Shown here: positions 57,867-64,000 of the stretch, one piece after another
How positions within the stretch are numbered: the first letter of the stretch is position 1
How the letters are laid out: each line of letters opens with the position of its first letter
Assembly: GCA_963850195.1 (NCBI GenBank)
Contig: CAWKKD010000005.1
Span: forward strand, 992,001-1,056,000
Direction of reading: 5' to 3'
Source: Actinoallomurus sp963850195
GTDB lineage: Bacteria; Actinomycetota; Actinomycetes; Streptosporangiales; Streptosporangiaceae
DNA: 64,000 nucleotides
Program-made: the position numbers and the translations under genes
Notes under the pieces: generated by a model
Databases searched by the model: none
What the model was told of the DNA's origin: nothing
The model's input: only the letters and a program-made list of their open reading frames with translations

Positions 57867-59312
57867 CTAGTAGATGTCGGGTGATTCCTTGTCGGGCTGG
57901 CAGACGAGGCACGGGGTGCAGCCGCGGTCCTTGGCCTCGGACGGGGGCAGCGTCTCCAGGTCATCGTCGTCGTCGGCGATGTCCTCTATGAGGGCGCAGT
58001 CCGGGCGGTGGTAGCGCTTGGTGCCGCTCAGAATGCGGACGATCGTGAGGGTGTCCGAGCCGCCGTCGGCGTCGGAGGCCTCCGCGTCGTCGCCGGAGTC
58101 CGTCCCGTGATCATCGGCGTCGTGATCGGCGGCGCCGGCATCGTGGTCGTCGTCGGCGGTCGTGTCGTCGGCGAGGTCGGTGTCCGCGTCGTCGTGGCTC
58201 GCTTCGGCGGACGGCTGCTCGTCGGCGTCCGCGGTGTGGGCGTCGGCGCCGGTCTCGTCGGCGGGCTGCGCGGTGTCGCTCTCGGCCTCGGCTGCGGGCT
58301 CCTCACGCGCCTCGGCGGGCTCTGGGTCCTCGTCCCACGCGGCGAGCTCTTCGTCGGACCACCGCGACGCGGCGTCCTCGGGCTCGTGAGCGGCCTCGTG
58401 GGCCGTCTCCTCCTGCGTGGTGCCCTCGGGCGCGTACAACTCGCTGACGGGCGTCTCGTCGCCGTCGGCGGTCTCCTCGTCGGCCGCGGTGTGGTCCAGC
58501 GGCTCGAAGAGGGAGCGCGACTGCGGGGAGGGCTGGGACGGCCGCTCCGTGTCGTACTCCGAGGCCTCGGCGGGCTCGGGCGCCTCAGAGGTCTCAGCGG
58601 TCTCTGCGTACTCGGTGGCCGGTTCGGAGAGCCCGGAGGTCTCGGGCTGCTCGACGATCTCGGCGGGGGACGACTCTTCGATGACCGGCATGCGCGCGGT
58701 GACCGGGATGTCGGTACGGGTGGTCGAGGATCCGTCCATCCCGGACGCGGCCGGGACGGTGGCGGAATCTGCGGACCGCTCAGCGGTGTCCGCGTCGGTC
58801 ATGGCGGCTCGTGCTGCGAGGGCCGTGTCGGGCAGGCACGCGGTGCAGGCGGTGAAGCCCTCTTCGCGTGCCTCGACGTAGGTGAGCTCCTCCTTGTCGC
58901 GACCGGCGAGCTGGCGGCAGGTCTCCAGGTGGTACCGCTTGCGGCCGGGTACGACCCAGACGGTGGTCTCGGCCGGCACCTCGGTCACGGTCGAGGACGC
59001 CAGCGGGACCGGCGTCTCCTCACCCGCTCCCACGCGCGCCTTGGCCTTCGTCGGCCTGGTGGCCCTGCCGGACACGGTCGACTTGGTCGACTTGGCCGGT
59101 GCCTGTGAGGCGGCGGTGCCGAAGAGCTCCTTGCGACGCACGAACACCCCGACCGCGAGGAACAAGGCGGAGACGATGCTGATCCCGATGGAAACGTAGA
59201 TCAGTTTCAGTCCGTCAAGTCCCGCAATCTCGTGCCCGGTGTTGCCCGTAACGATGCCCGTGACAAGAAGGGCGATCGCCAGGACGACGAGCACACCACT
59301 CAGGATGATCAC
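57867..59312 (-). CDS. Membrane protein with two YHxxxC/CxxC modules and acidic linker
   Basis: 481 residues; not assigned to a named family. Two N-terminal membrane segments ('IILSGVLVVLAIALLVTGIV', 'LIYVSIGISIVSALFLAVGV') are followed by a basic stretch and two copies of a Cys/His module: 'VVPGRKRYHLETCRQLAG' ... 'FTACTACLPD' (about 118-162) and 'ILSGTKRYHRPDCALIED' ... 'CTPCLVCQPD' (about 427-475). Between them lie 260 very acidic Glu/Asp/Ala/Thr-rich residues. The modules look like small zinc-binding folds. It lies between ileS and divIVA. Confidence 0.75.
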   Translation of the reverse strand: MIILSGVLVVLAIALLVTGIVTGNTGHEIAGLDGLKLIYVSIGISIVSALFLAVGVFVRRKELFGTAASQAPAKSTKSTVSGRATRPTKAKARVGAGEETPVPLASSTVTEVPAETTVWVVPGRKRYHLETCRQLAGRDKEELTYVEAREEGFTACTACLPDTALAARAAMTDADTAERSADSATVPAASGMDGSSTTRTDIPVTARMPVIEESSPAEIVEQPETSGLSEPATEYAETAETSEAPEPAEASEYDTERPSQPSPQSRSLFEPLDHTAADEETADGDETPVSELYAPEGTTQEETAHEAAHEPEDAASRWSDEELAAWDEDPEPAEAREEPAAEAESDTAQPADETGADAHTADADEQPSAEASHDDADTDLADDTTADDDHDAGAADHDADDHGTDSGDDAEASDADGGSDTLTIVRILSGTKRYHRPDCALIEDIADDDDDLETLPPSEAKDRGCTPCLVCQPDKESPDIY

Positions 59313-59447
59313 GCAGGTCTCCCTTTACCAGCCGTCGTTCCGGAGATGCGCAGCAACGCTAGCGCAACTTCGGGCGATTCGGCCGCCTCCAACCGGCTAC
59401 CACTTCGTACATGGCGGAACAACCGCCCAATGAATACCGCGTAGGGG

Positions 59448-60380
59448 TCAGCGGCGGTCGTGCGGCGGGTTGTCGACGGTGTGGAAGCTGCCCGAAGCGG
59501 AGTGCTGGGCATGCTGCGCGGGCTCGGCCTGCTGCTGCGGGAAGGGGTTCTGTCCCGTGCCGCCCGGACCGACCGCCGGCTGACCGTTGCGAACCTCGTG
59601 CTGCTGCACGGCGGGCTGCGCGGGCTGCGGGCCGGTGTTGCTCGGGCCGCCGAACGGACCGCCGTGGCTGGCGCCCGCCTCGAGCTCGCGCAACTGACCC
59701 TCGAGATAGGCCTTCAGCCTGCTGCGGTACTCGCGCTCGAAGGCGTTGAGGTCATCGACCATGCGCTCGAGCTCTTCGCGCTGCTGGACCAGGGAGCCCA
59801 TCGCCTGACGGTGACGGTCCTGCGCGTCGCGCTCGAGGGACTCGGCGCGGGCGCGGGCCTCGCTGACGATCTGCTCGGACTGCCGGCGGGCCTTGCCGAG
59901 GATCTCCTCGGCCTCGCGGCGGGCGCGGCCGAGCGTCTCGTCGGCCTCGCGGCGCGCGTCGGCGATCGCCTGGTCGGCGGTCTGCTGCGCGAGCGCGAGG
60001 ACGCGGGCGGCCGTGTCCATGTTGTCCTCACTCGGACTACTCATGGGCGGGGGCTGCTGTTGCTGCTGGGGCATGGGCGCGGGCATGCCAAGGCCGCCGA
60101 GGATCGGCTCCGGCTCCTGCTTGGGCTCCAGCGGCTTGGGAGGCTCCGGCATATGCGACATATCGGGCTTGGGCTCGACGATGGGCGCGGCCATGGCCGG
60201 CACCTTGCCACGGAGGCATTCGGCCAGCTTCGCGCGGAGCTCTTCGTTCTCCTGGATGAGTCGGTCCAGCTCCGCCTCGACTTCGTCGAGAAAGGCGTCG
60301 ACCTCCTCTTCGTCGTAGCCCGGCCGGAGCCGGGTGGTACTGAACTGCTTGTTCCGCACATCCGCGGGTGTCAGCGGCAT
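59448..60380 (-). CDS. divIVA: DivIVA/Wag31 polar growth protein
   Basis: 310 residues. The membrane-binding N-terminus 'MPLTPADVRNKQFSTTRL' with 'EEEVDAFLDEVEAELDRLIQ' is canonical. A Pro/Gln-rich linker (about 65-118) leads to a long coiled coil (about 120-235, 'EADETLGRARREAEEILGKA') and a Gly/Pro/Gln-rich tail. It marks cell poles and directs tip growth in actinomycetes. It follows yggT, sepF and ftsZ in the conserved division cluster. Confidence 0.97.
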   Translation of the reverse strand: MPLTPADVRNKQFSTTRLRPGYDEEEVDAFLDEVEAELDRLIQENEELRAKLAECLRGKVPAMAAPIVEPKPDMSHMPEPPKPLEPKQEPEPILGGLGMPAPMPQQQQQPPPMSSPSEDNMDTAARVLALAQQTADQAIADARREADETLGRARREAEEILGKARRQSEQIVSEARARAESLERDAQDRHRQAMGSLVQQREELERMVDDLNAFEREYRSRLKAYLEGQLRELEAGASHGGPFGGPSNTGPQPAQPAVQQHEVRNGQPAVGPGGTGQNPFPQQQAEPAQHAQHSASGSFHTVDNPPHDRR

Positions 60381-60429
60381 CTGGTCTCCTTGGCGCGCTT
60401 GGAGTGTGTCCCGAACGGACGGTACCCGA

Positions 60430-60717
60430 TCAGAGCGGCTGGACGATGATGATCAAAAACCAGACCACGAAGAAGAGGACCGTGAAGCTCAGGTCGAACG
60501 CAACGTTACCCATCCGTACGGAAGGGATGAAACGGCGTAGCAGCTTGAGAGGTGGGTCGGTGACCGTGTATGTGGTCTCCGCGAGCACCAACACCACCCC
60601 TGTGGGCCTCCATGACCGGGCGAACGCCTGGAGCGTCTCGAGTACCAACCTGCCGATGAGGAAGAGCAGGAAGAGGTAGAGCGGGATGCTCAGGTAGTTT
60701 CCAAGGTTCACGAACAC
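60430..60717 (-). CDS. yggT: YggT family membrane protein
   Basis: 95 residues with two membrane segments ('LSIPLYLFLLFLIGRLVLE' and 'LSFTVLFFVVWFLIIIVQPL') around the conserved loop 'VLAETTYTVTDPPLKLLRRF'. The role is unclear; YggT is a standard member of the division cluster between sepF and divIVA. GTG 60717 or GTG 60711 starts it. Confidence 0.93.
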   Translation of the reverse strand: MFVNLGNYLSIPLYLFLLFLIGRLVLETLQAFARSWRPTGVVLVLAETTYTVTDPPLKLLRRFIPSVRMGNVAFDLSFTVLFFVVWFLIIIVQPL

Positions 60718-60732
60718 TCTCGCATGTGACTG

Positions 60733-61248
60733 TCAGCTCTGATTGAAGAACCCTCGTTCTGCCATACGGGCCTTGTCTTCGGCGGTCACCTCGACGTTGG
60801 CGGGGGACAACAGGAATACCTTGTTCGTAACACGCTCGATGCTTCCGTGCAGGCCGAAAATGAGACCAGCCGCGAAGTCGACGAGACGCTTGGCGTCACT
60901 GTCGACCATCTCGGTGAGATTCATGATCACCGGGGTTCCCTCCCGGAAGTGCTCCCCGATCGTGCGGGCCTCGTTGTACGTCCTGGGATGAAGCGTAGTG
61001 ATACGCGCAAGGTCAGATACGGCCGACTCGGTAAGTGCCGGTCGCCGTTCCATCGCGAACGGCTTGTGCTCCTCGCCGGTCGCCTCCGGTGCACCAGTGG
61101 CCTGACCAGGGGAATCATCGTCTGTACGGTCCCGACGACGGTCGGTGGACTCGTCATCGTAGACGTCGTACTCGTCGTAGTCATCATCGTAGCGATCGTC
61201 CTCAACGAGGCCGAGGTAGACCGCCATCTTGCGCATCGCGCTGGCCAT
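60733..61248 (-). CDS. sepF: Cell division protein SepF
   Basis: 171 residues from ATG 61248, with GGAGGGGG upstream. An amphipathic membrane-targeting N-terminus ('RKMAVYLGLVE') is followed by an acidic linker and the SepF domain ('RTIGEHFREGTPVIMNLTEM', 'AKRLVDFAAGLIFGLHGSIE', 'KVFLLSPANVEV'). It anchors FtsZ filaments to the membrane; essential in actinomycetes lacking FtsA. Confidence 0.97.
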   Translation of the reverse strand: MASAMRKMAVYLGLVEDDRYDDDYDEYDVYDDESTDRRRDRTDDDSPGQATGAPEATGEEHKPFAMERRPALTESAVSDLARITTLHPRTYNEARTIGEHFREGTPVIMNLTEMVDSDAKRLVDFAAGLIFGLHGSIERVTNKVFLLSPANVEVTAEDKARMAERGFFNQS

Positions 61249-61352
61249 ACGCCCCCTCCGTCGTCCGCCGACAGGAGATCCCATCCCTGCGGGAAGCTTC
61301 GCTTAGCCGACCGTTACGTGTGACGTGGACGCCAAGGTCCACTGGGGGGACA

Positions 61353-62048
61353 TTACCTGACGATTGCCCGTCGGCCTCCGAGCAACGCCGTACCGACACG
61401 CACGTGTGTCGCGCCGCGTGCGATTGCGTGTTCCATATCTCCGCTCATGCCCGCGGAGACCATTTTCGCGGCCGGATGATCGGCCCGCAAAGACGTGACG
61501 ACTTCGGCGAGACGGTCGAACGCCGGAGCGGGGTCCGCGCCGAGCGGAGCGACCGCCATCACTCCGCCGAGTTCGAGACCGGGCGCCGCGGCGAGCCGGT
61601 CGGCCAGTGCGAGCACGCCGTCCGGGCGTACGCCGCCGCGTCCCTCCGAGTCGTCCAGCGACACCTGGATGAGACAGCGCGGCGAGCGTCCCGAGCGCTC
61701 GGCCTCCCGCGACAGGGCGGTGACGAGGCGCTCACGGTCGACCGAGTGAACGACATCGGCGTAGGAGAGCACCGAGCGCACCTTGTTGGTCTGGAGCTGC
61801 CCGACGAAGTGCCAGGTCAGGTCGAGGTCCTCGCACTCGGCGGCCTTGCCGCCTGCCTCCTGGTCGCGGTTCTCGGCGACCTGGTCGATGCCGAGGCCGG
61901 CCAGCAGGCGTACGTCAGAGGCGGGGAAGGTCTTGGTCACGGCCACCAGCGTGACCTCGTCCGCCGAACGACCGGCCGCCGCGCACGCCTTCGCGATGCG
62001 TTCGCGTACCGCCGCGAGGTTGGCGGCCAGGTCGTCTGTGCGGGTCAT
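61353..62048 (-). CDS. yggS: PLP-homeostasis protein YggS/PipY
   Basis: 231 residues, alanine-racemase-like barrel that binds PLP through the lysine in 'VAVTKTFPASDVRLL' (about residue 39). 'HFVGQLQTNKVRSVL' and 'SAGMSGDMEHAIARGATHVR' with 'VGTALLGGR' are family hallmarks. It buffers free PLP. It follows ftsZ directly; the pgeF/ylmD gene that usually lies between them is absent. Confidence 0.96.
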   Translation of the reverse strand: MTRTDDLAANLAAVRERIAKACAAAGRSADEVTLVAVTKTFPASDVRLLAGLGIDQVAENRDQEAGGKAAECEDLDLTWHFVGQLQTNKVRSVLSYADVVHSVDRERLVTALSREAERSGRSPRCLIQVSLDDSEGRGGVRPDGVLALADRLAAAPGLELGGVMAVAPLGADPAPAFDRLAEVVTSLRADHPAAKMVSAGMSGDMEHAIARGATHVRVGTALLGGRRAIVR

Positions 62049-62066
62049 CTCTCTTCGCTCTTCACT

Positions 62067-62099
62067 GGGGGTGTGTCCGGCGAATCACCGGACACCCCC
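62067..62099 (-). terminator. Hairpin between ftsZ and yggS
   Basis: GGGGGTGTGTCCGG (62067-62080) pairs with CCGGACACCCCC (62088-62099), with a 2-nt bulge and 7-nt loop. It lies 11 bp after the ftsZ stop and could reduce read-through into yggS or stabilise the ftsZ mRNA. Confidence 0.6.
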
Positions 62100-62110
62100 T
62101 AGGGCGAGGC

Positions 62111-63517
62111 CTACTTGAGGAAGTCCGGCACGTCCAGGTCGTCGTCCTCGTCGAAGACGACGGGACGGCGGCGGGACGGGTCGTTGCCCAGGCGCGCCGC
62201 GGTCGGCTCGTTGGCCGGCCGCGGCACCTTAGGGCGCGCCGCCGCCTCCTCGGACCCGGGGCGTGGAGCCGCCGAGCCCGTGTCGGTGGCGGAGTCGTCG
62301 CCCTTGTCGGCGCGTGCCGGGTCAGGCTTGGCGTCCGCGCCCTTGGAGTCGTCCGGCTTGCCGTCGGAGTCCTGGCCACCGTCGGGCTCGCCGTCGCGGT
62401 GCGTGACCGGCGACGGAACCGACGTCATCCGCAGCGGTGCCGGGGACTGCGGCGGAACCGTGGGCCGCTGCATCGCGACCGGCGGCGTGGCCACCGGAGG
62501 CGTCGCGACGGCCGGGCGTCCCGGTGCCGTACGTCTCGGCTCGGCCGCGGGTACGGGCCTGGTGTCCGGGCGGACCTCGTCGAACCCGGCGGCGATCACG
62601 GTCACGCGGACCTCGTCGCCGAGGGCATCGTCGATGACCGCGCCGAAGATGATGTTGGCGTCGGGCGCCGCGGCGTTGGAGACGAGCTGCGCCGCCTCGT
62701 TGATCTCGAACAGGCCCAGGTCGGACCCGCCGGAGATCGACAGGAGCACGCCGTGGGCGCCGTCGATGCTGGCCTCCAGCAGCGGGCTGGAGATCGCCAT
62801 CTCGGCCGCGGCCACCGAGCGGTCGTCGCCCCGTGCCGAGCCGATGCCCATGAGTGCGGAGCCGGCACCCGACATGACCGACTTGACGTCGGCGAAGTCG
62901 AGGTTGATCAGGCCAGGCGTGGTGATCAGGTCAGTTATGCCCTGAACACCGGAAAGGAGCACCTGGTCGGCCGCCTTGAAGGCGTCCAGGACGCTGACCT
63001 GCCGGTCGGAGATCGACAGCAGCCGGTCATTGGGAATGACGATCAGCGTGTCGACCTCGTCGCGCAGCGTCTCGATGCCGGCCTCGGCCTGCATCGCGCG
63101 CCGCTTGCCCTCAAAGCTGAAGGGACGGGTGACCACGCCGATGGTGAGCGCGCCGAGTGAGCGCGCGATGTTGGCCACGACGGGCGCGCCGCCGGTGCCG
63201 GTGCCGCCGCCCTCACCCGCGGTGACGAAGACCATGTCGGCGCCCTTGAGCACCTCTTCGATCTCCTCGCGGTGGTCTTCGGCGGCCTTGCGGCCCACAT
63301 CGGGGTTGGCGCCCGCGCCGAGGCCACGGGTCAACTCCCGGCCGACGTCGAGTTTGACGTCGGCGTCACTCATGAGCAGCGCCTGGGCGTCGGTATTGAT
63401 CGCGATGAACTCGACGCCTTTGAGACCCTCTTCGATCATTCGGTTGACGGCGTTGACGCCGCCGCCGCCGATGCCGACGACCTTGATGACCGCCAGGTAA
63501 TTCTGCGGTGCTGCCAC
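62111..63517 (-). CDS. ftsZ: Cell division GTPase FtsZ
   Basis: 468 residues from GTG 63517. The tubulin signature is 'VTAGEGGGTGTGGAPVVAN' (about residue 100); 'VVGIGGGGVNAVNRMIEEGL' and the T7 loop 'LINLDFADVKSVM' are intact. The core ends near residue 315; a long Pro/Asp/Lys-rich linker leads to the C-terminal peptide 'DDLDVPDFLK' that binds SepF and other partners. It forms the division ring. The linker of about 140 residues is long but within the actinomycete range. Confidence 0.98.
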   Translation of the reverse strand: MAAPQNYLAVIKVVGIGGGGVNAVNRMIEEGLKGVEFIAINTDAQALLMSDADVKLDVGRELTRGLGAGANPDVGRKAAEDHREEIEEVLKGADMVFVTAGEGGGTGTGGAPVVANIARSLGALTIGVVTRPFSFEGKRRAMQAEAGIETLRDEVDTLIVIPNDRLLSISDRQVSVLDAFKAADQVLLSGVQGITDLITTPGLINLDFADVKSVMSGAGSALMGIGSARGDDRSVAAAEMAISSPLLEASIDGAHGVLLSISGGSDLGLFEINEAAQLVSNAAAPDANIIFGAVIDDALGDEVRVTVIAAGFDEVRPDTRPVPAAEPRRTAPGRPAVATPPVATPPVAMQRPTVPPQSPAPLRMTSVPSPVTHRDGEPDGGQDSDGKPDDSKGADAKPDPARADKGDDSATDTGSAAPRPGSEEAAARPKVPRPANEPTAARLGNDPSRRRPVVFDEDDDLDVPDFLK

Positions 63518-63619
63518 GACGAGGGGCCCTTCCGCTCGCTCTATCGAACCGACCGGCTCGGTGCCGAAATCGGTGCTTGTTTCGTATTGACTTTCAAATT
63601 GTGGGACAGAACCCTCACC

Positions 63620-63647
63620 CTCAAGTTGAGACTTAGAGTTATGTCAA
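63620..63647 (-). promoter_or_regulatory. ftsZ upstream promoter elements
   Basis: Minus strand: TTGACA (63647-63642) followed by an AT-rich stretch and the palindrome CTCAA-C-TTGAG (63630-63620), about 105-130 bp upstream of the ftsZ GTG. The gap 63518-63816 contains no gene. The -35 likeness is good; the -10 is not clear. Confidence 0.45.
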
Positions 63648-63816
63648 CCTAGGGCTGATACGGACAGTAGGGGCGCACCACTGCAGGGTCAACTAACCCG
63701 GCCTCGAGCTCACCGGCGTGTCGCGCGACATCCCACTCATCCTGTTTCATCCACTGGCCACGCGCCGATCCCCCGCCGCGCGGCACCCCAGTGTCCCGCG
63801 CTGGAAGGGTATCTCG

Positions 63817-64000
63817 CTACTCGGTGGTGACAACCTCGGGCGAACTCACATCGATGGTCTTGACCCCACGCTGCGGTGTGCCGGTCAGCAGGCCGTGCAG
63901 GAGCTTCAGCTTGTCCGCCGGGCGCTCGGGGGCTCCCCAGACCACGGAGATCCCCTCCCTGAGACGGAGCGTGACCGCCTCCGGCGACGGCGCCTCGACG
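63817..64000 (-). CDS. ftsQ: Cell division protein FtsQ (C-terminal end only)
   Basis: Only the last 60 codons are in the window, ending at TAG 63817. The sequence 'VTLRLREGISVVWGAPERPA' with 'DKLKLLHGLLTGTPQRGVKT' and 'IDVSSPEVV' matches the FtsQ C-terminal beta domain. FtsQ is a bitopic divisome membrane protein that binds FtsB/FtsL outside the membrane. Position directly upstream of ftsZ is conserved. Confidence 0.9.
   Translation of the reverse strand, partial: VEAPSPEAVTLRLREGISVVWGAPERPADKLKLLHGLLTGTPQRGVKTIDVSSPEVVTTE

Noticed and set aside
1..64000. tRNA or rRNA genes, CRISPR arrays, insertion sequences, integrase genes
   Set aside because: None was seen on reading both strands: no transposase or integrase motifs and no regularly spaced short repeats with unique spacers. 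tRNA genes could be missed without a covariance scan.

Overview
The window is high-GC DNA with dense genes, many GTG starts, many 4-bp ATGA/GTGA stop-start overlaps and several apparently leaderless genes (TANNNT hexamer 6-7 nt before the start codon). The cell-division order ftsQ-ftsZ-yggS-sepF-yggT-divIVA-(two genes)-ileS-traR/dksA-lspA-rluD, the bifunctional priA in a his operon, a TIGR02234 trp/his-associated membrane protein, DUF5753/DUF397 regulators, GPP34 and DUF2567 proteins all point to an actinomycete, most probably of the Streptosporangiales type. The family-level guess is inference.

Layout, left to right. (1) 1-4.2 kb, minus strand: trpB (cut by the window edge), trpC, a DUF2752 membrane protein, an orphan response regulator with a degraded receiver, the TIGR02234 membrane protein and hisI; trpE is not here. 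(2) 4.2-22.5 kb: an accessory block lying between hisI and hisF, which are usually close neighbours. It holds a PadR/MFS efflux pair with a triple phased operator, a cold-shock protein, FIVE tandem paralogous genes for tiny secreted glycine-rich peptides that all end in tryptophan, an asymmetric heterodimeric ABC exporter, a TetR/FAD-monooxygenase pair with three palindromic operators, a LacI/sugar-dehydrogenase pair, a secreted expansin-like protein, an ArsR/SRPBCC pair and a divergent XRE-ATPase / XRE-DUF397 cluster. (3) 22.5-28.5 kb, minus strand: the tightly coupled histidine operon hisD-hisC-hisB-hisH-(small membrane protein)-priA-ridA-hisF. (4) 28.5-36.1 kb: PhzF, LON-domain, YbaK, DUF2567, DUF6882-like, rhomboid and GPP34 proteins, an MFS transporter and a divergent GlxA-type regulator. 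(5) dnaE1, 36.1-39.6 kb.

(6) 39.6-50.4 kb: a second accessory block between dnaE and rluD. It holds a fusion of a degraded DAHP-synthase-like domain with chorismate mutase, preceded by a Tyr/Phe leader peptide and a terminator hairpin (an attenuator); an AraC-AzlCD branched-chain amino-acid exporter operon; a three-gene operon of a 17-cysteine double-psi-beta-barrel-like protein, a Tat-exported protein and a MauE-like disulfide-formation membrane protein; and wall-polymer genes (methyltransferase and a giant GT2-TagF fusion). (7) 50.4-64 kb, mostly minus strand: rluD-lspA-traR, then plus-strand ileS under a translational T-box, then DUF1707, a two-module Cys/His membrane protein, divIVA, yggT, sepF, yggS, ftsZ and the end of ftsQ.

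The strongest candidates for something undescribed are the tandem Trp-terminated peptide array (6.84-7.91 kb), the cysteine-rich/Tat/MauE operon (43.5-45.4 kb), and the pseudo-DAHP synthase-chorismate mutase with its attenuator (40.2-41.3 kb). All calls were made by reading the sequence; no database search was run.
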